Below, in pieces: positions 53,461-61,769 of a stretch of DNA of 64,000 nucleotides. Source of the DNA: Site-B1 sp963827785 (lineage in GTDB: Bacteria; Bacteroidota; Bacteroidia; Flavobacteriales; Flavobacteriaceae); the NCBI GenBank assembly GCA_963827785.1, contig CAWHCT010000008.1:124001-188000 (forward strand), written 5' to 3'. A model generated the notes under the pieces. It was given only the letters and a program-made list of their open reading frames with translations. It was not told where the DNA came from and searched no databases. Within the stretch, counting starts at the first letter, position 1; each line of letters starts with the position of its first letter. The position numbers and the translations under genes were made by a program.

Positions 53461-54585
53461 TTATGAAAACATATCTTTAACTTTTTCAAAAAAAGATTTG
53501 TCTCCAACTTCCGGCCTTGGGATAAAGTTTTCATCGTTTTGCATGCTTTCAAAGAATTCCTTTTGGGCCTTCGATAATTTTTTAGGTGTCCATACATTAA
53601 TGTGTACTAACAGGTCACCCTTTCCATAACCATTTATACTCGGTATCCCTTTACCTCGCAAACGTAAAATTTTACCTGATTGAACACCCGGTTCTATTTT
53701 AATTCTGACTTTTCCTGTAACTGTATCAATTTCTTTTGATCCTCCAAGAGCAGCATCAGATATGCCTATATAAAGGTCATAATGCAAATTGTCTCCTTCA
53801 CGCTGCAAAGTAGGATGTTTTTCTTCTTCAATAGCCACTAAAAGGTCTCCGGCAATTCCATTTCCAGGCGCATCATTTCCTTTGCCACTTACTTTAAGTT
53901 GCATGCCATCAACTACACCGGCCGGTATTTTAATTGAAACTGTCTCTTCCGTGATTTTTAATCCTTGTGCATCTGCATCAGAGGGCTTGTTTTTTATTGT
54001 TTGACCAGCTCCACCGCATGAAGGACAGGTTGAAGCAGTTTGCATTCGTCCTAAAATAGTATTAGTAATTCTGGTGACCTGACCACTTCCATTACAGCTT
54101 GAACATGTATTATATGTCGTCCCGGGAGCTTGAACTTTTCGTCTTACCTTGACTTTCTTTTCAACACCATGAGCGATATCATCTAAAGTTAATTTAACTC
54201 GTATTCTTAAATTACTTCCCTTCACCATTCTTTGACCACCGCCAAATCCGCCTCCAAAACCAGAGAATCCACCACCTCCAAAAGCACCACCAAAAATATC
54301 ACCGAACTGACTGAATATGTCTTCCATATTCATTCCACCTCCACCAAATCCACCAGCCCCTTCAAAAGCCTGATGCCCAAATTGGTCATAACGTGCTTTT
54401 TTATCAGCGTTACTTAAAACCTCATAGGCCTCTGCAGCCTCTTTGAACTTAGCCTCCGCTGTTTTATCATTGGGATTTTTATCCGGATGATACTCAATAG
54501 CCTTTTTACGGTATGCCTTTTTTATTTCTGCGGAGGAAGCACCTTTGGATATCCCTAAAATTTCGTAATAATCTCTTTTTGCCAT
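53461..54585 (-). CDS. dnaJ: Chaperone protein DnaJ
   Basis: Hsp40 co-chaperone that stimulates DnaK ATPase and delivers substrates. J domain residues 1-70 with HPD at 33-35. A Gly/Phe-rich stretch (about 75-118) follows. The zinc region has only two CxxCxGxG units (CSSCNGSG and CPSCGGAG) where E. coli DnaJ has four, so just one zinc site is likely, as in other Flavobacteria. The two C-terminal beta domains follow (VKIPAGVVDGMQLKVSGKGN). It is 53 bp after grpE; dnaK is not in the window. Confidence 0.95.
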   Translation of the reverse strand: MAKRDYYEILGISKGASSAEIKKAYRKKAIEYHPDKNPNDKTAEAKFKEAAEAYEVLSNADKKARYDQFGHQAFEGAGGFGGGGMNMEDIFSQFGDIFGGAFGGGGFSGFGGGFGGGQRMVKGSNLRIRVKLTLDDIAHGVEKKVKVRRKVQAPGTTYNTCSSCNGSGQVTRITNTILGRMQTASTCPSCGGAGQTIKNKPSDADAQGLKITEETVSIKIPAGVVDGMQLKVSGKGNDAPGNGIAGDLLVAIEEEKHPTLQREGDNLHYDLYIGISDAALGGSKEIDTVTGKVRIKIEPGVQSGKILRLRGKGIPSINGYGKGDLLVHINVWTPKKLSKAQKEFFESMQNDENFIPRPEVGDKSFFEKVKDMFS

Positions 54586-54638
54586 TATGCTCTATAAAAG
54601 TTAGATCTGTTGAAGTCTGTTAGTTATGAATTTACAGA

Positions 54639-55181
54639 TTATTGTCCAATAACAACTTTTGGAAAACGAATCACTTTATCTCCCAATTTGTATCCCTTTT
54701 CAACGATATCAATAATTTTGCCTTTCATCTTTTTATTAGGTGACGGAATTTGAGTTACTGCCTCGTGATCCTCAGCATCAAATTTGTCACCTTTTTTTAC
54801 CTGAATTACCTGAAGCCCTTTTTGCTCCAAAGTGGTTAAAAGTTTTTGGTAAATCAGCAGCACTCCTTTTCTTAAATCTTCAGCTTCTTTATCATCTTCA
54901 ATATGTGTTAATGCCCTTTCAAAATCATCTAAAACAGGAAGTAAGGAAACCATAACATCTTCACTGGCGGTTTTAAATAATTCCATTCGTTCCTTTGAAG
55001 TTCTCTTTTTATAGTTCTCAAATTCGGCAAAAAGACGCAAAAATTTATCCTTCTCCTTATTCAATTCCTCTTTTAATTGTTCTTCTTCAGATTTTTCAAC
55101 TTGTTCTTTTTTTAAATCCTGAGCTTCCTGAACAATTTCTTGTTCTTCCATTATATCTTCTTTATTATCTTTTTTACTCAT
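54639..55181 (-). CDS. grpE: Nucleotide exchange factor GrpE
   Basis: Releases ADP from DnaK. The 180-residue protein begins with a very acidic 50-residue tail, continues as a coiled coil (about 50-110, with RLFAEFENYKKRTSKERMEL) and ends with the beta domain carrying DAEDHEAVTQIPSPN and KGYKLGDKVIRFPKVVI. The grpE-dnaJ order is standard for Bacteroidetes. No CIRCE element was seen upstream, so heat regulation by HrcA is not supported. Confidence 0.95.
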   Translation of the reverse strand: MSKKDNKEDIMEEQEIVQEAQDLKKEQVEKSEEEQLKEELNKEKDKFLRLFAEFENYKKRTSKERMELFKTASEDVMVSLLPVLDDFERALTHIEDDKEAEDLRKGVLLIYQKLLTTLEQKGLQVIQVKKGDKFDAEDHEAVTQIPSPNKKMKGKIIDIVEKGYKLGDKVIRFPKVVIGQ

Positions 55182-55307
55182 TGTATATACGATTTTAACA
55201 TGCTATTTTTTAATTGGCAAAAGTACTGCCATTATTATTAAAATGTCATAATGTCATAAAAAAATCTTAAAATTTTTATTGTCTCCTCTTATTACTTTGT
55301 TATTTAC

Positions 55308-55315
55308 TACTTTTG
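55308..55315 (+). promoter_or_regulatory. Candidate -7 box of the YceI-like lipoprotein gene
   Basis: TACTTTTG matches TAnnTTTG exactly and lies 31 bp before the ATG at 55347, giving a leader of about 25 nt. The upstream TTTG is not at the usual distance. Confidence 0.42.
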
Positions 55316-55346
55316 CGCCACAAAATAATAACACAAACCTAAAAAA

Positions 55347-56003
55347 ATGAAAAAAAGAATTTTAAATGTTTTTACAATTTTTGCAATAGCGACTACACTT
55401 GTTGCTTGTAAAGACAAAGCTAAGGAAGCTGAAACAACAGCTGCAGAAGCGGCTGCACAAGCACAATTGCAATCTGTTAAATATATGGCAAATACAACAG
55501 AATCCTCGATTGAATGGACAGGATTTAAGCCAACCGGAAAGCACAATGGTACAATAGGAATGGATAGTGGTGTGTTCAGTGTAAACAACGGTAAAGTAGA
55601 AAGTGGTTCATTTTTAATTGATATGAATTCAATAGTGAATTTGGATATGCCAATGGATGACAAAAACAATGCTAAACTAGTTGGTCATCTTAAAAGCCCT
55701 GACTTTTTTGACGTTGAACAATATCCAAGTGCAGCATTTGAAGTAACCGGATTTGAAGAAAAAGAAGGTAAAACTATGCTGTCCGGTAATTTAACACTGA
55801 AAGAAAAGAAAAATAACGTCACATTCCCAGTAGTTGTTTCTTCTGAGGGAGATAGCTTTACAATTACAAGTGAAGTATTTACAATTGACCGTTCCAAATG
55901 GGATGTTCAATATGGTTCTAAGTCCTTCTTTGATAATTTAGGGGATAAGTTCATTAATGATGACATCGAATTGAAGATCACACTTAAAGGACAAAAATCT
56001 TAG
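55347..56003 (+). CDS. YceI-family lipoprotein
   Basis: A 218-residue lipoprotein (lipobox LVAC, Cys 21) with an Ala/Glu-rich linker and a YceI lipocalin-like barrel from about residue 48. YceI barrels bind isoprenoid quinones or amphipathic compounds in the periplasm. Visible are SSIEWTGFKPTGKHNGTIG, GSFLIDMNSIVNLDMP, VGHLKSPDFFDVEQYPSAAF and ITSEVFTIDRSKWDVQYG. It stands alone, ending in a strong terminator. Confidence 0.92.
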   Translation: MKKRILNVFTIFAIATTLVACKDKAKEAETTAAEAAAQAQLQSVKYMANTTESSIEWTGFKPTGKHNGTIGMDSGVFSVNNGKVESGSFLIDMNSIVNLDMPMDDKNNAKLVGHLKSPDFFDVEQYPSAAFEVTGFEEKEGKTMLSGNLTLKEKKNNVTFPVVVSSEGDSFTITSEVFTIDRSKWDVQYGSKSFFDNLGDKFINDDIELKITLKGQKS

Positions 56004-56026
56004 GTAATTTAAGTTTTATAATTATT

Positions 56027-56068
56027 AAAAACCACTCTCCCGACTTTTTGGGATGAGTGGTTTTTTTT
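56027..56068 (+). terminator. Terminator after the YceI-like gene
   Basis: Arms AAAACCACTC (56027-56036) and GAGTGGTTTT (56055-56064) with an 18-nt loop and eight T in the tail. It covers an ATG at 56053, which therefore is a poor start for the next gene. Confidence 0.87.
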
Positions 56069-56088
56069 ATCTTGAAAATATAACGAAA

Positions 56089-56586
56089 GTGAATCGCTTA
56101 AAACTAATTAATTGCAGTCCTGCCATTTTAAAATGGATACTTGAAGGTGATGATATCCTTTCACTAAACCTTGAAGTAATTGTGCCTAATAACTGGTCAG
56201 AATTTGGATTTGATGCATTTAAATATTCTTTAAATGTTCTTTCTGAAACACCAGAATCTCAAAAGTGGTTGATTTATTTGCCAATTGATATGAAAAGCAA
56301 TACAATTATTGGAACTTGCGGATATAAGGGTGAACCTAAGAACGGCTCTGTTGAAATTGGGTATGAAGTAGTTGAATCTTTTAGAAATCAAGGTTATGCT
56401 ACAGAAATGGCAAAACTTTTAATAGAAATCGCATTTAAAGAAAGGAGAATTGACATAATAAAAGCTCATACTTTAGCTGAAGAAAATCCTTCGGTTAAGG
56501 TTTTAAAAAAGTGTGGGTTCTTTTTTGTTAAAGAAATATTTGATGCAGAAGATGGAAAACTATGGGAATGGAATTTATCCCGATAA
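56089..56586 (+). CDS. GNAT family N-acetyltransferase
   Basis: A GNAT of 165 residues from GTG at 56089 (MNRLKLINCSPAILKW). The in-frame ATG at 56053 would place 12 extra residues inside the terminator hairpin of the preceding gene and is not favoured. Motif A reads VESFRNQGYATEMAKLL, binding acetyl-CoA; motif B-like AHTLAEENPSVKVLKKCGF is of the RimJ/RimL type. Target unknown. It converges with the TIGR01777 gene with a gap of 3 bp. Confidence 0.88.
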   Translation: MNRLKLINCSPAILKWILEGDDILSLNLEVIVPNNWSEFGFDAFKYSLNVLSETPESQKWLIYLPIDMKSNTIIGTCGYKGEPKNGSVEIGYEVVESFRNQGYATEMAKLLIEIAFKERRIDIIKAHTLAEENPSVKVLKKCGFFFVKEIFDAEDGKLWEWNLSR

Positions 56587-56589
56587 TCT

Positions 56590-57492
56590 CTATAGAAGAT
56601 CTTCTAATGCAGGTTTTAAGTTCGGATATTTGAATGCAAATCCTAATTTTTCGATTTTTTTCGAGCAAACCCTTTGACTTTCAAATAGAACGATGTGCAT
56701 TTCTCCCAATATTAAACTTAGTACAGCTTTAGGTATATTGGGTAAGATCAAAGGACTTTTTACCTGTTTGGCGATGGCTTTAGTAAGTTCTTCATTTGTT
56801 ACCGGATTAGGAGCTACACCATTGACAACTCCTGAAATATCCTTTTCCATTACAAAAATGAACATATCGGCTAGATCATCAATATGAATCCATGATTGCC
56901 ATTGTTTTCCATTCCCAAATGCAGATCCAACACCATATTTTATAGGTTGCATCATTTTAGTCAAAGCACCTGCCTTCTCACTTAATACAATTCCAATCCT
57001 CAGTTTCACCACATCAATATCCAGACTTGAAAAAGCATCGACTTCATGCTCCCATTTATTAACAACCTCACCTAAAAAACTTGGATTAATATCTTTATAA
57101 TCTTCATTGTAGTAGTTAGTAAATGATGTTGGATAAATACCAATGGCACTCGCTGAGACAATCTTTTTTATTGGATATTTACCTCTTTTTATGGCGTCGA
57201 GTAATAATTTAGTGGTAATAACTCTACTGGAAACTATCTCTTTTTTATAGCTTGAAGTCCATCTCTCCGCAATACTCGCTCCAACCAAATGGAAAATAGC
57301 ATCAACTCCTTTTAATGCCAAATCATCTATTTCACCATTTTTAGGATCCCAGTAAAATCCTTTATAACCTTTTTTATCCTGAAGTTTATTTTTACTTGTA
57401 GATAGGTAGTTTACGGACCACCCTTTTTGATGGCAAAGTTTTGTTAGTTTTTGACCAATTAATCCTGTGGCACCTGTAATTAATACTTTCAT
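56590..57492 (-). CDS. TIGR01777 family NAD-dependent epimerase/dehydratase-like protein
   Basis: A 300-residue extended SDR-fold protein of the TIGR01777 (YfcH/SulA-like) group. NAD loop: KVLITGATGLIGQKLTKL. Other traits are AIFHLVGASIAERWTSSYKKE, VSASAIGIYP, and FGNGKQWQSWIHIDDLADMF, followed by VNGVAPNPVTNEELTKAI. Reaction unknown. The ATG at 57492 is used; the frame extends 33 bp further but without matching the family start. Confidence 0.92.
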   Translation of the reverse strand: MKVLITGATGLIGQKLTKLCHQKGWSVNYLSTSKNKLQDKKGYKGFYWDPKNGEIDDLALKGVDAIFHLVGASIAERWTSSYKKEIVSSRVITTKLLLDAIKRGKYPIKKIVSASAIGIYPTSFTNYYNEDYKDINPSFLGEVVNKWEHEVDAFSSLDIDVVKLRIGIVLSEKAGALTKMMQPIKYGVGSAFGNGKQWQSWIHIDDLADMFIFVMEKDISGVVNGVAPNPVTNEELTKAIAKQVKSPLILPNIPKAVLSLILGEMHIVLFESQRVCSKKIEKLGFAFKYPNLKPALEDLL

Positions 57493-57636
57493 ACTGCAAT
57501 TTTGAGTAAATTTACGAATAAGCACTATTGAATGATTGTGCTTTAAGTTAGGTTTAACAGAATTTGCCTTTAATTAACTTTTAGTTACACTAAGCATTTA
57601 GATTAAAATAATATTTATGGGAGTCGCTAAATAATG

Positions 57637-58329
57637 CTATTTTTTTGGATTCGCTGAATGCTTCGTTGCTCTCAGCATTTCACGCTTTCCTGGAGGTCCT
57701 GGGAGTCGCTCAACTGTAAATCCAACATCCTGCATCGCTCGGCGAACACTTCCTTTGGCTGAATATGTCACCAACACACCTTTTGGTTTAAGTACCTTAT
57801 ACATGATTTTAAAGATGCCCTCAGACCACAAATCAGGTTGAACTCGAGGGCTAAATGCATCAAAATAGATAAGGTTGTATGTATCATCCTCATCAATATC
57901 TTCAAAGAATTGTTGACGTTTAGCAAGGATAAACCTATCTGTTATATGGTGTTTAGACTCCCAATCTGCTGTATGCAAAGAATCAAATAATTTATCTTGT
58001 TGTAAACCAGTAATGACTCTCGGATAATTAAGTTTCTTAATCTCTTCGGTGAGAACAGGATATGCCTCAATACCAATATAATCAATCTTTAGATCTAATT
58101 TTGCAGCTTCTAACAGCGTTAAATAAGCATTCAGTCCGGTGCCAAATCCTATTTCAAGAATAGAAATGTCTTCTTTTGGATTTATTTTATAACAATGGTG
58201 CAAACCTGATTGAATAAAAACATGCAAAGCCTCTTGAACAGCTCCATGTTTTGAATGGTAATGTTCGTTCCAATCAGATAAATAAATGGTTGAAGAACCG
58301 TCAGCAGTTTCTATTATCTTTCTCTGCAT
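57637..58329 (-). CDS. mnmD: tRNA (5-methylaminomethyl-2-thiouridine)(34)-methyltransferase MnmD
   Basis: A 230-residue Rossmann methyltransferase for the last step of mnm5s2U at the tRNA wobble position; in E. coli it is fused as part of MnmC, while here it stands alone. SAM motif ILEIGFGTGLNAYL (about 58-71), then YFDAFSPRVQPDLWSEGIF and GVLVTYSAKGSVRRAM, ending with ERLPGPPGKREMLRA, all family hallmarks. It overlaps the DUF4920 stop by one base. No MnmC oxidase domain is nearby. Confidence 0.95.
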   Translation of the reverse strand: MQRKIIETADGSSTIYLSDWNEHYHSKHGAVQEALHVFIQSGLHHCYKINPKEDISILEIGFGTGLNAYLTLLEAAKLDLKIDYIGIEAYPVLTEEIKKLNYPRVITGLQQDKLFDSLHTADWESKHHITDRFILAKRQQFFEDIDEDDTYNLIYFDAFSPRVQPDLWSEGIFKIMYKVLKPKGVLVTYSAKGSVRRAMQDVGFTVERLPGPPGKREMLRATKHSANPKK

Positions 58330-58829
58330 TATTGGATTAAAAGTACACCATCGGCCTCAAACGAATAGGTTCTTTTTGGTTCGGTTATACTGGCGATCTC
58401 TTCAGAGGTTTTTCCCGCATCTTCAGCATAATGACGTTGCTCATCAACAGGCATTTCTTCAACAAATGCTTTTCCATTCAAAATTACTTCTTTCCCTGCG
58501 ATATCCTTCGGCATAAAAAACCCATAATCCTTGAATTTTACCATGACATGATTGCCTTCTTCAAGATCAACTTTCATCCAACATCCTTTGGCCTGACAAA
58601 CCTCATTCACCTTACCAATTATTTTGGAATCAATACTATCTCCAACCTTCATGGTTTTATAATGCTGAGCCATCGAGGATGCTGCAATAGCGTCATCTGC
58701 AATAATCTCCTTTCCAAATGAAGCATAAGAGATTTCTGGTTGTACTTCGGCTTCTGATTCTTTTTTTGTTTCATTTTTACAGGAAATAAATAACAATCCT
58801 ATAAATAAAAGTGTTAAAAGTTTTTGCAT
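58329..58829 (-). CDS. DUF4920 lipoprotein
   Basis: A 166-residue lipoprotein from the ATG at 58829 (MQKLLTLLFIGLLFISC; Cys 17). The mature domain matches DUF4920 with KVNEVCQAKGCWMKVDL (a Cys-x6-Cys-like pair) and FKDYGFFMPKDIAGKEVILN, ending with KRTYSFEADGVLLIQ. Such proteins look like OB-fold periplasmic proteins; function unknown. It is translationally coupled to mnmD. The upstream region is shared with the divergent ilvE. Confidence 0.9.
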   Translation of the reverse strand: MQKLLTLLFIGLLFISCKNETKKESEAEVQPEISYASFGKEIIADDAIAASSMAQHYKTMKVGDSIDSKIIGKVNEVCQAKGCWMKVDLEEGNHVMVKFKDYGFFMPKDIAGKEVILNGKAFVEEMPVDEQRHYAEDAGKTSEEIASITEPKRTYSFEADGVLLIQ

Positions 58830-58885
58830 TTCATAATTATTTAAGACGTTGCGAAGATACAGTTTTTTATGAATCAATAATTGCA

Positions 58886-58893
58886 TAAATTTG
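58886..58893 (+). promoter_or_regulatory. Candidate -7 box of ilvE
   Basis: TAAATTTG, exact TAnnTTTG, ends 19 bp before the ilvE ATG at 58913, giving a short leader. The -33 element is not clear. Confidence 0.42.
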
Positions 58894-58912
58894 TTATATA
58901 AATTGTAAAAAA

Positions 58913-59980
58913 ATGGGCAACGCAATATCAACAAATTTGGAGGTTATAAAAGCAAAAACGACCAAAATTCATGATGTAGATTTTGATAATTTGGGATTTG
59001 GAAGAGTATTTACAGATCATATGATGGTGTGTGATTATAAGGATGGAGCCTGGAGCGCACCTAAGATTATTCCTTATCAACCAATTACTTTGGATCCATC
59101 AGCCAAAATATTTCATTATGGTCAGTCTGTTTTTGAAGGGATGAAGGCATACAAGGATTCTGAAGAGAATATTTTCTTGTTCAGACCAACAGATAATTGT
59201 AAAAGGCTGAATATTTCATCAAAACGGTTATCAATACCTGAAGTCCCGGAAGAATATTTTATGGAAGGTTTAAAAACCCTACTTAGGATTGAAAAAGATT
59301 GGATACCAACTGCTGAAGGGAGTTCACTGTATGTTAGACCATTTATATTTGCGACAGGAAAAGGAGTGCACGCATCACCATCTGAAGAATACAAATTCAT
59401 TATTGCCTGTTCACCTTCAGGATCGTACTTTGCCGGCAAAGTAAAAGTATTAATTGAAGAGCAATATTCAAGAGCTGCTAATGGAGGTGTTGGTTATGCT
59501 AAAGCCGGAGGTAATTACGGCGGACAATTCTATCCAACACAATTAGCTATTAAAAAAGGATATAGCCAGGTTATCTGGACGGACGATACTTCACATGAAT
59601 ATATTGAAGAGGCGGGAGCAATGAACGTGTTTATAAGAATTGATGATACTCTGATTACAGCACCAACAAGTGAACGTATTTTAGATGGAATTACCCGAAA
59701 GAGTATTATTGAAATAGCAAAAGATGAAGGTATTGAAGTGGAAGTAAGAAAGATAAAAGTTGATGAACTTGTTAAGGCAGCTAAGAACGGGAGTTTAAAA
59801 GAAATATTTGGAGCTGGAACTGCAGCTGTAATTTCCCCTATTTCAGGATTTGGTTACAGAGGTAAAGATTATGACCTGCCTGAATTAAAAGAAACATATG
59901 CTGCAAAACTTAAAAAGCGCATTACAGATATACAGACGAATAAGGCAAATGATCCTTACGGCTGGAGAGTGAAAGTTTAG
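58913..59980 (+). CDS. ilvE: Branched-chain amino acid aminotransferase
   Basis: PLP enzyme that makes and degrades Val, Leu and Ile. At 355 residues it is of the long (type II) form. FHYGQSVFEGMKAYK is the N-terminal substrate motif, RPTDNCKRLNISSKRL and YVRPFIFATG follow, PLP Lys is at about 197 in GYAKAGGNYGG, and EAGAMNVFIRIDD plus the GILDGITRKSIIEIA-type segment (ERILDGITRKSIIEIAKD) are present. Monocistronic, with a strong bidirectional terminator behind it. Confidence 0.96.
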   Translation: MGNAISTNLEVIKAKTTKIHDVDFDNLGFGRVFTDHMMVCDYKDGAWSAPKIIPYQPITLDPSAKIFHYGQSVFEGMKAYKDSEENIFLFRPTDNCKRLNISSKRLSIPEVPEEYFMEGLKTLLRIEKDWIPTAEGSSLYVRPFIFATGKGVHASPSEEYKFIIACSPSGSYFAGKVKVLIEEQYSRAANGGVGYAKAGGNYGGQFYPTQLAIKKGYSQVIWTDDTSHEYIEEAGAMNVFIRIDDTLITAPTSERILDGITRKSIIEIAKDEGIEVEVRKIKVDELVKAAKNGSLKEIFGAGTAAVISPISGFGYRGKDYDLPELKETYAAKLKKRITDIQTNKANDPYGWRVKV

Positions 59981-60013
59981 CCCCCTTTGTCCTTCCGACA
60001 TTTCCCCAAAGGG
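59981..60013. repeat. Imperfect hairpin between ilvE and its terminator
   Basis: CCCTTTG (59983-59989) and CAAAGGG (60007-60013) pair around a loop containing GTCCTTCCGACA-like sequence, which itself can pair weakly. It starts directly at the ilvE stop. It looks like a member of a dispersed hairpin repeat, but only one copy is seen here. Confidence 0.45.
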
Positions 60014-60025
60014 ATAATAATAAAT

Positions 60026-60053
60026 AAAAGAGAAGCAGTTGCTTCTCTTTTTT
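60026..60053. terminator. Bidirectional terminator between ilvE and the MazG-like gene
   Basis: Arms AAAAGAGAAGCA and TGCTTCTCTTTT around GT, with T residues on both sides. It touches the stop codon of the convergent pyrophosphohydrolase gene. Confidence 0.88.
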
Positions 60054-60438
60054 ATTTGTCCAATATGTCCAGAATGTTTGGTTTAAAATAATTAGGACCT
60101 TTTAATACTTTTCCGTCTTCACGATAGATAGGTTCACCATCTGCTCCCAGTTTACTCATATTGCTGCGCTGAATTTCTTCAAAAACCTCTTCTATCTTGT
60201 ACTGCAACCCATGTTCTATAATAGTTCCGCATAGAATATATAGTAAATCGCCTAGTGCATCTGCCACTTCAACAAGGTCATCTTTGTTGGCAGCTTCTAA
60301 ATATTCTTCGTTCTCCTCTCTCATAAGCTTATAACGAAGAAGATTTTTTTCCAATCCCAGATTACCTTTAGGAGTTTCACGATATCCTAATTTGTAAGCC
60401 TTATGAAAGGCCTTTACTGCTTCTATTTTATCTTTCAT
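60052..60438 (-). CDS. MazG-like nucleotide pyrophosphohydrolase
   Basis: A 128-residue all-alpha NTP pyrophosphohydrolase of the MazG/PRA-PH-like group. The metal-binding motif REENEEYLEAANKDD and then VADALGDLLYILCGT give the E-x-x-E...E/D-x-x-D arrangement. The C-terminal IYREDGKVLKGPNYFKP is characteristic of this small family, also found in phages. Likely hydrolyses a noncanonical NTP or dNTP. It is distinct from the two-domain MazG at 34.5 kb. Confidence 0.88.
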   Translation of the reverse strand: MKDKIEAVKAFHKAYKLGYRETPKGNLGLEKNLLRYKLMREENEEYLEAANKDDLVEVADALGDLLYILCGTIIEHGLQYKIEEVFEEIQRSNMSKLGADGEPIYREDGKVLKGPNYFKPNILDILDK

Positions 60439-60531
60439 ATATAATTAATATTCATTATTTATCAAAAAATATCCTATTGTGCTCGATCTAATATCCTTTT
60501 TGTTCTTAGTGATAAGTTGCATACCAATATA

Positions 60532-61254
60532 CTACATAACTTTTTTCATTATCCATGAAGGTACAATTTTTAAAACCCAGGCAATAAGATTCCAGCGTTT
60601 TGAAATATATACTCGTCGTTTTTTTCTTTTGATTGCTGAATAAATCTGCTTACTGGCTTTATCTAAAGAAGCCATCCAAAAAATACCATCGCCCAAAGCC
60701 ATTTTTGTATCGACAAATCCTGGACGAATGTCTGTCACAAAAACCTTTCTTCCCTTTATTTCTTTTGCTTTAAAATATAACGACTCTAAATAGTTGACCT
60801 GATATGCTTTTGAAGCAAAGTATGCCGGTGATTCCCGGTTTCCTCTCAATGAAGCAATAGAAGAAATGGCTACTAAATGTCCAAATCCTTGTTTCTTGAA
60901 CAACTGAAATGCTAAATCATAAATTTGTGTTGCCCCAATCACGTTTGTTTTAATGGTATCCCATTCCTTATTCCAGTCCAAATCCGGATTTTCATAGCCA
61001 ATTCCGGAACTATGAATAATGATATCTACTTCGCCTAGCTCACTTACTATCTCTTTAAATACCGACTCTGTTTGTTTAACATTCTGAACATCATTTTGCC
61101 TAACTATGATTTTTTCAGAATTCGATGATTTCAACTCGTTAAGCAACTCTATTCGTCTTCCCGTTATGGCAACTTTATAACCGTCTAAAACCAACATTTC
61201 AGTCAATTTTTTTCCAATTCCCGAAGTGGCTCCAAAAACTATGACATTAGGCAT
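60532..61254 (-). CDS. Short-chain dehydrogenase/reductase
   Basis: A 240-residue classical SDR. NAD(P) loop VFGATSGIGKKLTEML, ITGRR (Arg after strand 2, favouring NADP), NDVQNVK, IIHSSGIG, VAISSIASLRG with Ser, and YFASKAYQVNY with the YxxxK pair. The C-terminal part ends in an amphipathic helix (WNLIAWVLKIVPSWIMKKVM), as in membrane-associated SDRs. Substrate unknown. The ATG at 61254 is used, not the longer frame to 61332. Confidence 0.92.
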   Translation of the reverse strand: MPNVIVFGATSGIGKKLTEMLVLDGYKVAITGRRIELLNELKSSNSEKIIVRQNDVQNVKQTESVFKEIVSELGEVDIIIHSSGIGYENPDLDWNKEWDTIKTNVIGATQIYDLAFQLFKKQGFGHLVAISSIASLRGNRESPAYFASKAYQVNYLESLYFKAKEIKGRKVFVTDIRPGFVDTKMALGDGIFWMASLDKASKQIYSAIKRKKRRVYISKRWNLIAWVLKIVPSWIMKKVM

Positions 61255-61314
61255 ATATTTATTAGATTTGTTTTCGTTTTTAACTTGATAAATAAGTTTT
61301 AAAAATACTGAAAT

Positions 61315-61500
61315 ATGTTTACAAAAGGTCAATTGATTTTCGCAATTCTGTTCGTTATTGCATTTATACTTTCATTGATCTTTGCTTACAGAAAAGACCT
61401 AAAACTTCATAAAAAGTATTATCCCGGAACAGTTTGGGTATTGATTGCCTTTATTTCCTTCATTTTGTTTATCACTGCTATCAAATTTATTTTTACGTAA
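61315..61500 (+). CDS. Small conserved membrane protein
   Basis: A 61-residue protein with two hydrophobic helices (about 7-24 and 41-59) joined by a basic loop YRKDLKLHKKYYPGT. Both ends are likely outside or both inside. Similar short proteins occur in Flavobacteria without assigned function. The gene lies opposite to the SDR with a 60-bp gap. About 270 bp without a recognised feature follow it. Confidence 0.68.
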   Translation: MFTKGQLIFAILFVIAFILSLIFAYRKDLKLHKKYYPGTVWVLIAFISFILFITAIKFIFT

Positions 61501-61769
61501 AAAAAAAGACACCGGTCAGGCTCTTTTGTTTATTCTGCATTGAGTTTTACTAGTTCACATCAGATAAAAAACTGAATTTCTAACTATAATCTAGCCTATG
61601 CCCATCAAAAGATTTTAATTGAATTACATTATTGCCGGCAACACCACAATTTTATTCATATCAGGAATTAAAACCGGATTTATAAAACCGCATTAAGAAG
61701 CAGATTTAATATATTGCTATAGATTAAAATTGATTATCTTTGATCTAGGAAAAAGTCAACCTAATAATT

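Noticed and set aside
60052..60438. hisE (phosphoribosyl-ATP pyrophosphatase)
   Set aside because: It shares the fold, but no his genes are near and the C-terminal GPNYFKP pattern belongs to another MazG-like group.
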